From NCBI GenBank assembly GCA_021234155.1, contig JAJEKV010000096.1, forward strand, positions 2,539,678-2,603,677: a stretch of 64,000 nt of DNA, read 5' to 3'. Source of the DNA: Isoetes taiwanensis (taxonomy: Eukaryota > Streptophyta > Lycopodiopsida > Isoetales > Isoetaceae). This document shows, piece by piece, positions 10,990-22,815 of the stretch. The first letter of the stretch is position 1. Each line of letters opens with the position of its first letter. The position numbers and the translations under genes were made by a program. The notes under the pieces were generated by a model. That model ran no database searches. It was not told the DNA's origin and saw only the letters and a program-made list of their open reading frames with translations.

Positions 10990-12640
10990 TTAAATGCCTT
11001 TAGCCATCCAGCATAATCCTTAGAAGCCTGTTCTTGGACATTGTCTTGTCCCTCGGCTTCCCTTACCTTTTGATCTTTATATTCTTGGAGAATATCCGGA
11101 TAAGCTTGTAAAACACAGCCATATACCCATGAAGCGTCTTTCAAAGGTTTATGAGCAAACTTTACTTAATATTGTCTTAAACTACTAGTGGATTTATCTG
11201 CAACAAATGTTTCTAGTTCTAGAACTTTAGAATCATCAATCAACTCTAGCTCACTTAACCTCCCAGGTTAAGGTAAGTCCTTACCTTGATAAGCTCTAGG
11301 AATGAAACATTCACTACATCATGCATTTTTTAACCTTGAGGTAATCTCAACTATATGCATTCTCATTGACCATTTTAATAACTTGAAATGGTCCATCGAA
11401 ATGGTGTGCCAACTTAAGATCTTTCTTGCCTGCATCTTTCTTGAAGTGGCCTTTATGGATCCTCATAAATACCTAATCTCCTTCCTTAAAAATCACTAGT
11501 TGCCTCAACTTGGATGGTTTATTGGCAAAAGAAGTCTGAGCATCTCAAATACGAGCCTGAAGCAAGTCTATGAGATCCTAATGCTCAATAGCTAAAGCAT
11601 CAACAGCTGGAACATCCTCACACACTCAAAAGAGTGGCTCTTGCACAATCTGACCATAGACCGCCTGAAAAGAGGTCATCTTTATGGCAGACTGATAGGT
11701 GTTACTCTATACAAATTTAGCAGCAGGCAAATACTCTTTCCAATGACCTTGATGGTCATTAACAGATCCCCTTAAAATGAAATAAATAACTTTGTTTACC
11801 ACCTCGGATTGTCCATCAGTTTCTGGGTGAAAAGTAGCGGAGAATTCTTAATTTCATTCCCAATTGCATAAACAATACCTTCCAGAATTTACTGGTAAAT
11901 CATGATCGAATACAATAATCTTAGGCAACCCATGTAGCCTAAATATTTCTTTGACAAATAGCGTAGCCGCACTATACGCTGGCAACTTAGCTGAACACGG
12001 AATGAAATATGCGTGCTTACTTAAATAATCAACACCTGTTCAAATGATAATTCTTGCGAGAACTGCGTGAAGACTAATAATAAAATCCATAGTGACCTGC
12101 TCCCACTTCACTTCCAGAATAAGTAAGGATAAAGAAATACCATGCTTTCTTTATCCGTTACGTCGGCTTAAAGCATATGCCACAACATTCTCTTTGGGAC
12201 GACATTCCACGGAGAAATGATATTGCTACATAAAAGCAACCCATTGCAATTGCCTTTTCCATAATGTTTTCTGTGAAACAATGTGCTTAATGCTTTGGTG
12301 GTCAATCAAAATATGAACCGATGACCATAAAAAATAGTGTCCCCAGACTTTCAACGCATGAATCACATCCTGAAATGTCTTATCATATATACTATATCTA
12401 CTTTCCCGTCAGAAAACATCCGACTTTTATAAGCAATAGGATGACCATCTTACATCAAAATTGCGCCCAAAGCCATTATACTACACTACTTGCACATCAG
12501 CATATAACAAGTAAAGTAGACCAAGCTTTGGTAAATGCAAAATGGGAGGATTAACCATGGCATCCTTCAAAACTTGGAAAGCGAGCTGATAATTATGATT
12601 CCATCTAAAAGGGATATCTTTTCGTAGCAACAACTAGAAA
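10990..12640 (-). pseudogene. Gypsy RNase H and integrase remnant
   Basis: On the minus strand, about 12330-12160 reads HILIDHQSIKHIVSQKTLWK followed by RQLQWVAFM and later ECRPKENVVAYALSRR. This is the end of a Ty3/gypsy RNase H domain (TDHxSLKYL...RW...L...YRPGKENVVADALSR). Farther along, about 11900-11290, remnants of the integrase catalytic and C-terminal parts appear in changing frames. Stops and shifts are frequent. Reverse transcriptase and gag are not clearly preserved, because the LINE occupies the place where they would be. Confidence 0.65.
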
Positions 12641-12700
12641 TTTGAAGCTAGGCAAGCAAAATTTGGTACAAACTTCTTATAGTAGATGTATAAGTCCAAA

Positions 12701-12723
12701 AAGGAAGGAAGGAAGGAAGGAAG
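12701..12723 (-). repeat. (GGAA)n simple-repeat tail of the LINE
   Basis: AAGG/GGAA tetramers end exactly where the LINE 3' end begins (aagtttattttaacgtcc on the plus strand). This parallels the AATAG tail at 4152-4218 on the sister copy. Confidence 0.75.
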
Positions 12724-15700
12724 TTTATTTTAACGTCCACGGAGGCCAGAGGCCTATGAGACGGTACATGCAGAGAACAGGCAAAAAAGCCAAAAACCCC
12801 AACACCAAAAACAAACAATGTAACTGTACAGTAAAACCCTACTACCGGGATGAAAAAACCCCCACTTGGGAGGAAAAACCCTAACAGTAGGCTCTCAAAT
12901 ACCATGCCCCTGAAGAGCAAGTCGGCCGGGAAATCTGCGGGATGTAAGCTCCCGGTCGCGCTACCATAGGTGATGCGACTAAGCGATGTAGCGGTGTGTG
13001 TCGAGCATCTAAGATCGGTTATTACCTTTGCCGGACATGGGCATATCTTTGGGCACCATTTGGAGGGCATGGTGCTCATCCTCTATCACGTGCATCTCAC
13101 AACAACGACATATCCTCTCCTCCCCGGGGATCCGTGCCGCCATTCACCCCAAATGACTGTTTCAATTACGAGGTAATGGGAACCCGTCCTTATGGCAGCA
13201 ATAGCTCTCGGATTTTCTTCCACGAGAGATGTGTTCTTTCAAATGCCGATGGGGTCCATGCTCAAGGCGGGATTAATGAGCGTGATAGTGCTCTGTCTTG
13301 GGCTTTGCCTTGGTAGAGGCATCCCACGGTGGCGGCATAGCCCGCATCCAATTGCCCATTCAGCATCGAGAATGCGCCCGGTGCCACCATCATTTGGTAA
13401 TCCATAGACCACCTCCTAAACCATCCCTTACAGTGCTCGTGCCATACCCTCTTCAGCCGCTGGGGGCCCTGCGTTAACAACACGGCCTGTGGGGGCAAGC
13501 GATGCTCATCCATCCCATCCACCTTATGGAAGCAAGTAAGATGCCTGCGCATAGCGAATCTTTGTAAAGGCGGAACCCCGTCTCATACAACAAAATCGAT
13601 GCGATGCGGTGTCCTTCACTCCCAAGCTATATGTCAAGAAAGCTTTACGCACCCTTTCCAACCTATCCCGCGTGTTTTGCTAACTCGGGCCCCAAACCTC
13701 CACCCCATATAGCGACATCGGCCGACCAAAGCCCTAAGCGGGTGTGCTCTCCTCGCCCGATCCGCGAGAGATCTATCAGGCAACCTTGGCGTTTTGTAAG
13801 CGCATATAAAGCCTTCCATTTTTGGCTCTCCCTCTCCACACACTCATCCCACAGCATGTTAGTAGTGAAATCAATTCCCGGAGATACTTGAAGCTCGCAC
13901 CATCTCCACTTCTGTCCCCCCTCGTAATATAACAGGGATAGGGTGTTGCGAAGGACGAGGATCGTGAGAAGCTTAGTTTTGTGCAAGTTCTTTGTCATTC
14001 CGTTGCCCCATGGGAACCCTTTGAGGGCATCCAAATGTTCTGCATACTTGTTGGCCGCGTGTGGGCTAGCAAAGCTACATCATCGCATATAGCAAGCGGC
14101 TCCACGAGGTCGCCTCGGATAATTGCACCCGGCTCCCCATGGTGCTGCATCCCGTCTCCAAGCTATCAATGTACAACCCAAAAGCGTTGGAGACAGCGGG
14201 CAGCCCCCGCTTAACTCCCATAGTGCTAGCTACCCGCCGATCTTTATAAGGCGGTGCAACATGAATCCCATCATAAAGGCTGGTGCACCCCATTACGCAA
14301 CTCTGTGGAACTTCGCCAAGTCTTGCAACCTACGCCACGACATGTCTCGGGGGATGGTATCATATCGGTCTTAAAATCTATAAAGCAACAATACAAGTCT
14401 GTCGGCGCATTAGGCTTGCCTCCATCAACACTCTCAAAGTGAAGATATGGTCGGTCGTGGGTGAGTGGTAACCCTGTGCGGCAATTGCCCCACCCCCGCC
14501 TCCTCGGCCCCCTTAGTGAGTTTCTTCTCCACCACCCCTGCCGGGAGCTTTGCAAACGGCGAGCTTACCATAATCATCCGGTGGTCGCCCGGCTCATCCT
14601 TATTACCCGGCTTTATGCACGGGAACAACCTTACTAACCATCTACTCACGGGGCCCCTCGCTCGAGGCACGGTTGATGATCACCATCGGGGGCCCTACCA
14701 CGGATGGGCCACCCCATTTCAACATTTCGACTGCGGCCCCCGTAAATCCTTTGCCTTGCCATTAGCCCGGATGCACGAGACCTGGCTGGACATCCTCGGC
14801 GTGAGCTGCAACACCTCTCCTACGATCCGGGACCACGGCATTAGCTCACGGGGGGTCATATAACTCCACGCAGCGGTGCATCCATTGCTCCCCACTTACA
14901 TTACCGACCACGGCTTACGGTATAACACCTTCACGCCAAAAGCTTTTGGCTCGCCTTGAGCATATCAAGCGAGCTCACGGGTTTTACGCCATGTATCTCC
15001 CCTTCTTGGCTTTTAGGAAGAGCTTATAGTCTTGCGGGGCTGTGGCGCAAGCGTGGATCTATGACCAAGCGCGGTGGCTCTTTAGAGCCTTGCAATCAAC
15101 ATCAAACCACGGGTTCTCGGAAAATGCGCGGTGTCCCTCCTTGGAGGGCCCTTCCTTTGCAAAGGAAGCCCGGCATTTTATGCGGCGCCCTCACCAGACC
15201 ATGCACTGTCTTGCGATTGTGTAAAAGCTATCAAACCCACTGTAACTCCCGCACCAACCTGATTCATCTTGTCCACGCCCGATAGCGTGGGATGTATGGT
15301 AACCCTCCGCCCCCCTTTGCGGTGTCTCCACTATTGAGTGCTCCCAATTCAGCGTGACATAAAGCGGGTAGTGATCGACAAAGCCTCCTCATCACATTAG
15401 CTTGTGCCAATGGAGAAGTGTATAACCATGTCAAGTCTTTTCTGGGGCTTAGAAGGTAATCCAACACACTAGCTCCCCCATCACGCCTATCACTCCTGCA
15501 AGTAACACCCCCTGAGTGTGGCCATCGCTGCATACCACTACAAATTACCATGTCAAAAACCTGGCAGAGCTGGACCAGCTGCCTGCCAAATGGTCTAGCC
15601 ACTATATCCTGGGAGTCTTTGTGTATCTTTGAATAGCGGTATCTCAAGCCAAAGCGGATCGGCATTAAGCGTCACCTTGGAAGATCACCTGATTTGCAAG

Positions 15701-15910
15701 CTGCGTAAAGACGAGCATTGAAATCTCTAGCAAAAACACATGTCCCTGCTGTCTATAGCGGTCTATGTCATCATACAGTTCCCTATACGGCATCTGAACA
15801 TCTGTGTCTGCATCATGTACCTGGTAGAACTTAGAGCCTACATGGGGAATGTAGCAGCTAGCAAGAAACACAATGCAGCAACCGAAGTAGATACCGACCA
15901 ATCCATAATT
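12701..15910 (-). mobile_element. LINE (endonuclease, RT, zinc knuckle), 5'-truncated
   Basis: The minus strand carries, in order, an endonuclease C-terminal part (YIPHVGSKFYQVHDADTDVQ, then GDFNAR after a 1-base shift near 15725, then SDRRDGGASVLDYLLSPRK), a reverse transcriptase and a C-terminal CxxC...H motif (RICRCCEMHVIEDEHHAL near 13110). RT landmarks are DLYCCFIDF near 14385, ELRNGV and YDGI near 14285, and LLYA-DDVALLAHT near 14090-14060 split by a 1-base deletion. The 3' end shows GGACGTTAA and then a (CTTC)n tail, as in the 4219-4866 fragment. Many frameshifts break the frame. The upstream half of the endonuclease is missing, so it is 5'-truncated at about 15910. Confidence 0.75.
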
Positions 15911-16204
15911 ACTTTTACCTTACTGGGATCCACTTTAAGATCCTCAGCGCAAACAATGCGACCCCAATATTCAATTTTTTATTGGAAAAAGACACTATTT
16001 TTAAGACACGATTTTTTAATGGTCTTTCTTGGACTTAACTAAAATGTAATATGTCATAAAAAAAGCGACTTCAAATATTTGGCCCATTAGCCTCACAAAC
16101 TGTAAGTTTCTCTTTCCTGAGCGAATTATGATTTTCCAACTCAAAAAGTTTCTCCTTGCATTGCTCTTCTTCAGAGATAGCATTGGCAGAAGAGTCGACA
16201 TGTT
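15911..16204 (-). other. 5' internal leftover of the old gypsy element
   Basis: Sequence between the LINE's truncated 5' end and the primer-binding site. Its minus-strand frame 16201-16016 shows no recognisable gag motif. It is most likely the leader and start of gag of the host element. Confidence 0.4.
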
Positions 16205-16216
16205 GCTCTGGTACCA
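16205..16216 (-). promoter_or_regulatory. tRNA primer-binding site (TGGTACCAGAGC)
   Basis: The minus strand reads TGGTACCAGAGC directly after the LTR-like segment. The usual plant initiator-Met primer site is TGGTATCAGAGC. One transition separates them. It fixes the orientation of the old element. Confidence 0.75.
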
Positions 16217-16450
16217 CTAAAACAGACTCTTGATGTAGCAAGCTATCTCACAACCCAACCATGATCTCTCAACCAAAACACAGTTGTTCCTAAGCTCTCG
16301 CTTGAGCAACTATATAGCATGCATACCCTTTGGTCCTCCATTGAACCGAAGGCCCAAAGGCCCAAAGAGGCTTCCAGGCATTTGATACATTTCATTCCCA
16401 TTCCAGCTTCACATAGGGATGCCTCGCCATCGCAGGCTCCTTGCCACATC
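16217..16450 (-). repeat. 5' LTR of the old Ty3/gypsy element
   Basis: Begins CTAAAACAGACTCTTG on the plus strand and pairs with 10747-10985. The outer edge near 16450 is where similarity fades and is approximate. Confidence 0.65.
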
Positions 16451-17409
16451 AGAATGGGAGAATAATTGTTGTTACCTATATGATATAACAGTTGGAGTTG
16501 TCAGAATATTAGAATATTCTGTTCATACAGTTGAATAAATAGATGTAATGGTCATTCAAAAGTTTACTTGTTGCTGTTTAGGTTCTTCTTTCTTCTGGTT
16601 TATTGTTATGAGAGCCTCGTCTTTGAGGGAGTTGGGGCTGAGGGAGGGGGAAGGGGGGGGATGGAGGGGGAAACATTTATCAAAGATCAAAGGGACGGCA
16701 ATTGGTTTGGTGGTAGAACTCGATAGGCCGTGGTAATTCTTGATAAAGCGATTTGATTTTTTAGTTTGTTAACTATTATTTCATTATTTCTGTTCCTTGA
16801 TCTCTCAAAAAGAGAAGAGAAGAGGGTACGTGAGATACCAGGAGAATTCCATAGGAGTGTTTGATAGTTTCATGAGCATCTTGACAAACCTTAACATAGA
16901 CCTCAAGCATTTTTTACAAGTCAGATCAAGATAATGCCAAAATGCAGTCAGTACTTGAAGGACTCGAGACTTGGGATGTAGTATCAAGTGCAAAACCAAG
17001 GCCAGGCGGTGAAAGCAGTGAAGGTTCCAGTGATTTTGGAATAGACTGATGAGTTGTTTCAACTCCAAGTCTATATGAATTGATCTGCAACTGACTTGTT
17101 GCATGTCTTTTACCTATAGAGATGTGAAACTTGTGTCAAGTTCTGATTCATAGTGTGCTTGTACATACTCATCTTAGTCTAGGAGTTCAACCATAATTTT
17201 TCCAGTACAGAAAATATGAGGTCACTTTGCATCTCACTTCTAAATTTGAAAATTCTACATGAGTTTTTCCTTTTCTCCAATGAGAAGCAAATTGTGTATT
17301 AGAAAGGCATGTCAACGTGGCAACATAACTAGCCAAAAATATCCCTCTAAAATTCATTCAAGATATGTTTTGTTCTCAAATTTGAAATTCCATTTATTAG
17401 TTTAAAATC
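16451..17409. other. Intergenic stretch, nothing recognised
   Basis: AT-rich sequence with a G-rich run near 16630-16670 and a 20-bp palindrome at 16501-16520. Short frames only. It is the chromosomal flank into which the large gypsy element inserted (target CCCAT at 17410-17414). Confidence 0.4.
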
Positions 17410-17414
17410 CCCAT

Positions 17415-18006
17415 TGTTAGTCCTGTGCCTCATGGTACAGGACTATTCGTGCATACGACGGACCAGGTCAAGCTCAAGGATCCACAGACGAGCCGCGGGT
17501 CGGCCCGTCAAAAGCCGGCAAAGACTAAGCGGCAGAACCACCTTGATCAAAGCTGGGGTGCGCTACCAAAGGCGCCCGCTTCGGACAAGTGACGGCCCGT
17601 CATCGCCCGCGTCAGCGTCAGCGTGATTCTAGATACTTCAAGAGGCACCGCCAGCATTCCTGCAAATCAGGCCTCCTTCCAGGAGTCGGCACCGAGATCA
17701 GTCAGAGTGTCTATATTGGGCCAAAGGCCATTGTACTATATATATGAGTAGAGCTAGCACATGAGTTTAGATGAGTTTTTGAGTCTTGTCTCCGTTCAAT
17801 CTTCTCTCGATTGCGAGAGCTCATGTATGTTCATCATTGATATCAAAGAAGCTTATCATTTTCCCCTCATTGTTCTCTTTTGTTCTGTTTTCTTCTTCTT
17901 GTTCTCTTCTTGCAAATCCCGCGTGACATAGTCCCCGGATTCTCTGTTAGATCACGGGTCCTCACGGAGGCTGTCTTTGCAGAGAGTTCGAACCAGACCC
18001 CAAACA
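17415..18006 (+). repeat. 5' LTR (592 bp)
   Basis: Runs TGTTAG...AAACA. A TATATATA box lies near 17735, followed by gagtagagctagcacatgag, and probably drives element transcription. The segment from about 17708 to 17790 is identical to the 3' LTR. The GC-rich first 290 bases differ by many small indels. Confidence 0.93.
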
Positions 18007-18040
18007 GCATCGCGGCCGGTGCGGGATTCGATTCGCTTTT
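18007..18040 (+). promoter_or_regulatory. Possible primer-binding site region
   Basis: Directly after the 5' LTR comes GCATCGCGGCCGGTGCGGGA and then ttcgattc. The part GGTGCGGGATTCGATTC looks like the complement of a tRNA acceptor stem and T arm, but it starts several bases inside and lacks a clean TGG. The exact tRNA cannot be named. Confidence 0.35.
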
Positions 18041-19812
18041 CCTTCCTTACATGCCGCCATATGCGTAGAAACTTCCGCTTTGAAGAACTTCTTTCCCGGG
18101 GCGGCGTCTCGCTGGAGGCGTCATCAGCGGCGGGGAAGTTGTTCGTGATATGTATGGATGCGCTTATGACATTGAGGGAGGCCACATTAGGTCTAGGGGG
18201 CTCGGTCGGCGCCACCCACCCCCTCGTGTCTGTCTGCGTCCAAGTTCCCCACCTCAAAGCGTGCAAACATTGCTCCACGACCTCGATCACCTCATCACTA
18301 TCGGGGAGCCCTATCAAGCTCCACCTTCTCAACCTTACTTTCATACCCCGAACATGCCTACATCCATCATTCTTCGGGCCATACGCCTCTGCCTTCACAA
18401 CCATCATCTCCACCGGGTGGGCAGGGATATCGACATGTCTCTTTTGCGCCTCCTCAGGAATTTCCCTTCCCTACATTTCCCACCACTCTTCACATTTTAC
18501 AACCTTACGGACCTCAAAACCAATGCTCGGGCACCTTCGGTACCTCCCCATGATCCCCAGTCATCGGGGTCAGCCGGGCACCATGCCACCACCAACTCCA
18601 CCTCAATATAACCACTATACCGTTCCTGTCCAGCCAAGCACTTTCACCTCTACCTTTCAGACTCTTAAGCTGACTTATCCCACCTTTGGCAACACGAAAG
18701 GCAAACCTTTAGACCAAAGTGCTCGGGGCCCACATGGAAGAATTTGAGGCTCGGGCTGTCTGAATGGTCATGCGCAACCTCAAGCTGAAATTCCACATCT
18801 TTTCCACCACACTCATTGGCTCTCCTCATCAATGGCTCATGTCAAACAAAAGCCCTTTGGAAACAAGATTGGTCGAGGAAATGAGAGGCGCTTTTCTTTC
18901 TCACTATGGGACCCCGGATGATGATCAACTTCATCTCAAGCAACTCAATGACCTTCAACAAGAGCCCACGGAGTGCTGCCCGGGGATTTTTGCGGATCGT
19001 CTTCACATTACGCTCGGCCAAACTCAAAGAATACCCCACCGCAGCCAGTTTTGGTGCGGTTTCTCCAAGGACTTCCTCCGACTATCCGACTCATGGTGAA
19101 TACTGGCCGAAGACTTTGGAGCGGGCTATCGACCTTGTCAATCACTTTCGGTCAATGTTTCCTCCCGTGGCTTGGCTCTTGGGAGCTCCCTTTCATTCCA
19201 CCGTCATGGTTCCACGGGCTTGTTCAACCTCAACACGCCAATCCAGCGGCCTTGATCGGATCGGTGCCATATCGCAAATATCAAGGCCACTTGGCGAATG
19301 AGTGCAACTCCACCAATGGCCCGCCTCATTGTAAAAGATGCAACATGTGCAATCATGCCGCGGAAGAGTGCACTCGCACTCATCCTACACCTTTCGCAAC
19401 AAACTGGTTTATCAAGTGCAAACCACACCTCAGCCACAATCGCAATATCGGCTGACCACCAATGCGGGCAACCCAATTACCTCTATCTCGGAAGCGGGGG
19501 CAACAGCGGGGACCCAACACCGTCCTCCTTTTGATCCTTCTAAAGCTTCGGTGTTATCACTGTCAAGAATGGGGTCATACCACCACGGCGTGTCCTCAAC
19601 TTCCACAAGTTCAGTGCGACTTCACGGCACAAATCAGACCACATCGGTCCGCCTCACGGCTTACCAACTCTGGATTGCCAACGGCAAACAAGGCAGCGTC
19701 TGTTCTCGGAAGCCACCTGTCGCGCCTCGGCAATCATGCTATCAACCAGCTCCCGCCAATTAACCTCGGATGGATCAACAAGCACGGGGAAGAAATTTTT
19801 GAGGGCTCTTAA
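18030..19812 (+). pseudogene. Gypsy gag with zinc knuckles
   Basis: Capsid-type gag sequence is readable in changing frames. TLKLTYPTF near 18670 opens the gag core. Then come TLIGSPHQWLMSN (18764 frame) and LVEEMRGAFLSHYGTPDDDQ, typical of Retrotrans_gag. Two exact CX2CX4HX4C knuckles follow: CKRCNMCNHAAEEC near 19330-19371 and CYHCQEWGHTTTAC at 19552-19593. A third, degenerate one (YRKYQGHLANEC, with Cys positions altered) precedes them. Such knuckles bind element RNA during packaging. The frame closes at 19812, within the target duplication of the large inserted transposon, so the original gag-protease junction is interrupted there. Confidence 0.8.
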
Positions 19813-19814
19813 TC

Positions 19815-19899
19815 GGGTGGATTCACGCTATAGTGGATCGATTTTGGTGTCCCCATGTCCCCCAAATAGCTTAAAAGTATAGCTTGTATTTGTGGTTTA
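19815..19899 (+). repeat. Left terminal inverted repeat of the large transposon
   Basis: Starts GGGTGGATTCA. It aligns with the complement of 48408-48492 at about 17 of the first 21 positions, then at AATAG, ATAG and TTGTGGTTT blocks in the same order. A second TTGTGGTTT follows just inside. Confidence 0.75.
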
Positions 19900-20001
19900 A
19901 GAAATGCATTTGTGGTTTGAGAATTTGTATAACATTGATTATGTTGATGCCTTTTCGATGTAGATGAGTAATTCTAATAATAACCAACCACTTCATTAAT
20001 A

Positions 20002-22348
20002 ATGGAGGGAATCTTTTCAAATGCTCAAGCGGTGGAAGCGTGGGGGAGTTTGTTCCTCATTCTTTTGCTCGATATTATTTTGGTAAGTCTGATTGTGAAG
20101 CACATTTTACGAAAAATGGAGAAGAAAGATGTATTCTTAGATATGGCAGATGAAGAAATCCAGAACATCCAGAATGAAGATCCATTTGTTAGGGTGAGTT
20201 TGAGATCATTGTTGAAAGAAATTCAATCTGGGGAAGTTTCAGATTGTGGTTTAGAACATGCAACTATTTCTAGTGTCAAACTTGAGAATGCAGATGATAT
20301 ATCAATCGGTCATGATCCTAGTATTGTGGACAATACTATAAAGAATATCAAGAAGAGAAAAAAGAGAGATACAGAGCAAGAACGTCTGAAGAAACAAAGA
20401 CAGAGAAAAAGACAAAAAGAAGCTAATGAGGCATTGGTGATGTGACGTTCCAGGGGAATATACGCTATATATACGTATATTCCTGGACCCGTCACCATAC
20501 AAGTCTACCTGGGTAGCCTTGTATGCATTGGGAAGTGGCAAGGGGTGCACATCTAAGTTAATTGTTTAACTTAGATAACCTTAGGATAAGACCCATTTCC
20601 ACATGGCCTTATCCTATTGGGCAACCGCCACACGGCCTCATCCTAGTGGTGCCACGTGGCATCCCATGTGGACCCACACCTATATTAGCTCTAACCCTAA
20701 CCCTAGACCTTTTTACCTGACCTAGCACCTAAACCCCCATCCACGCGCCCGAAACTCCGTTTCGAGCACCGTTCATCGTAGCCTAGCCTGGAGCAGCAGC
20801 CCCTGGAAGGTGTGTATGATCGTAGAGGGAGCAAGTCTTCGAGCCACGTCAAGGAGCATGGAGACGCCAGGGATGGGAGGAAGCACTTCTGGAGGAGGTA
20901 GGTTGAGTAGAGTCCATGTCAGTTCATCTGGGAGTTAGCAATCCAGATGGGTTAGTATTTCGTAGCTAGAGTAGAGCCACCCTAGATCCTTTGTTGAACA
21001 TCTTGAACCCTAATCAATGAACCCTAACTAATAGTTAGATATGTATGATTAGGTTAAGATGTTCATATGATATTGTTCATGATGATTATGGGATGATGGT
21101 TGATCATGTTTGTTCCTCTTGTGTTGGGAAGGGGGGTAGAGACCTAGGGCCATATGTAGTATGTTCCTAGTATAGATCCCTTAGTCCTATTAGATTGCGG
21201 CTTTGTGCATAGGAACCCACCGGGGCTATGGAGGCTATGATGTGACTCGGCACTACACAGCGGGGCTAGAGGCAATATGGAGGAGGATCCCTGCCGAGTG
21301 GGGACTTACGGGGGATCCCATAGTGGGCTAGGCTTATGGCGGTCACCGTGTGGGCGGGCATGGGTCCGACACCTCTGAGGCGAAGGTGTTGCCCCTGCCT
21401 CTCAAGAGTTGCAAGTGTCGGCTTGGCTCTTGTTTTGGGGGGTTCAGTGCGAATCGTGTGTGTAAATCCACGATTCTCTAGCTGCCCGTGGAGCCTCTAG
21501 ACCCGGGAAGGGGAGATGCAACCCTTCCTACCTCGGCCGGACCCGGGGAGATGCAACCTGGAGTAGTCCCGATGGGTGATGCCATGGGATTGCGTATCCG
21601 GGAAGGTTAGAGTCATGCCGAGCCTGATCTAGCCCATCCGCAAAGTATGCCTGCGGAGGGGCGGATGGAGTGGTCAACCCTAGCCATTGTCTTATGCCAG
21701 GCCCGCCATTGTTATGACTCTACCTGCTCTATCTTGAGGCCTATCCGGTCGATCGACTTCCTTATGTCGAGATCCACGGGTAGGAGCTCTCACGTTTTAT
21801 GGTATGTGGCTATGTTCTTTGCACCTTTGGATATGTGATGGACTACCCTTCGAGGTAGTATTTGTATTGTTGATGCTAGTTCTGACATGTTTATCGCTTC
21901 ATTTGTTATAGGAGCCCATAGGGAAGGGCGCCAAGACACTTCAGTGTCCCCTCCCGCACTAGGGTCACCCTAGAGTGCGGGGTAGACGGAGGGCCTGTGC
22001 GGCTGTTGAGCCGGATGGGGATTTTGCCGAAAGTGTGCCTACGGCGTAGTATATTTAGCGAGGGCGTCCACAGTGAAGATTGGAGGTCAAGATGGGTTGG
22101 ATAAAAGTGGTGCAACAAAAAGGAGAGTAGTATTAAACACCGTCAATTCATTCTTGAGGCAAACAAAAACAATGAATCTCCAGATTAAACGGGAAATATT
22201 GATTGATGTACTAGAACATAAAGCTATGGAAGAGATAGTTGGGGATCTCTTGAAGAATATGGAAGCAAAAACAACCATAATAGATAATATCGGAGATTCA
22301 ATCCATATCATGAAGCCATCAACTAGTCTAGATTGTATGGTCTGCTAA
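20002..22348 (+). pseudogene. N-terminal exon of the transposon's left gene, split by a solo LTR
   Basis: An open frame runs from ATG at 20002 to 20440 and continues in phase from 22073 to a stop at 22348 once the solo LTR and one copy of its GTGA duplication are discounted. It would encode about 235 residues. There is a hydrophobic segment near residues 13-33 (LFLILLLDIILVSLIVKHIL). A strongly basic run KKRKKRDTEQERLKKQRQRK lies near residues 115-134 and could be a nuclear-localisation or DNA-binding stretch. An acidic, helix-prone tail follows. I recognise no domain. It precedes the transposase-like exons on the same strand and may be their N-terminal part or a separate small gene. Confidence 0.5.
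20441..22072. mobile_element. Solo LTR (1,632 bp)
   Basis: Begins TGTGACGTTCC and ends GGCGTCCACA, with GTGA on both sides (20437-20440 and 22073-22076). The reading frame on the left resumes in phase on the right, which supports these borders. No internal retroelement coding sequence is present, so this looks like the product of LTR-LTR recombination. An imperfect palindrome (gaatatacg...cgtatattc) lies at its left edge. The parent family is not identified, and orientation cannot be decided from termini alone. Confidence 0.7.
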
Positions 22349-22815
22349 AAAAAATCTTGTTTAGCAATGGCAATAGGCAATGAAGCGTAAAAGCACTCTG
22401 ACAGAAGTTCTTGATGTTCATCCAAGAAATTTGACTAGCTGCAAAAAGAGAGACAAATTTGAGATAAATTGCAATTCAGGGAAAATGGGTGTACTATAGA
22501 AGGGGAAGAAGATGTGATTCCATTTACGATTACGTCATTGCTCTTGTACGGGATTTTTTGGATTTCTAATACTAGGGTCTCTCCAAACATAAAGGATGTG
22601 AAATCTAGGAGACTTGAAAGAAATATCAGAGAAGAGCATGCTACACATTACTTAGAGCAAAGCCAAGTTAGTTACTACTCTATTATCTATCTACTCTTTC
22701 AAGCTTGATTTGATCACGATTTTTTTCTCTAGATCCTCCTGAATGATTATAGATTGTGTATTGTAGATAGTATATTATAGTTTTAGATCCAAGATAGATT
22801 GCATTATGGTTGGAA
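22349..22815 (+). other. Probable intron or interstitial DNA of the left gene
   Basis: AT-rich sequence between the N-terminal frame and the TGTGGTT array. The frame 22469-22708 has no recognisable domain. The likely role is intronic, inferred from position. Confidence 0.35.

Larger units (their letters stand above)
10747..16450 (-). mobile_element. Old Ty3/gypsy retrotransposon with nested LINE
   Basis: Two related segments, 10747-10985 and 16217-16450, lie in the same orientation and flank decayed minus-strand polymerase coding sequence. Next to the right one is GCTCTGGTACCA, the reverse complement of a primer-binding site TGGTACCAGAGC. This is one base from the common initiator-Met tRNA site. 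The right copy is therefore the 5' LTR and the element reads leftward. A 3.2-kb LINE (12701-15910) has landed inside. LTR divergence and scattered stops mark it as much older than the stack at 17415-57152. I could not find a clean target duplication, so the outer LTR ends are approximate. Confidence 0.7.

Noticed and set aside
13604-14863. Plus-strand frames of 70-130 codons in the LINE
   Set aside because: They are the antisense of the minus-strand reverse transcriptase, which carries the recognisable motifs.
20692-20712. Telomere-like ctaaccctaaccctag
   Set aside because: Only two to three units inside the solo LTR. Too short for an interstitial telomere array and probably chance.
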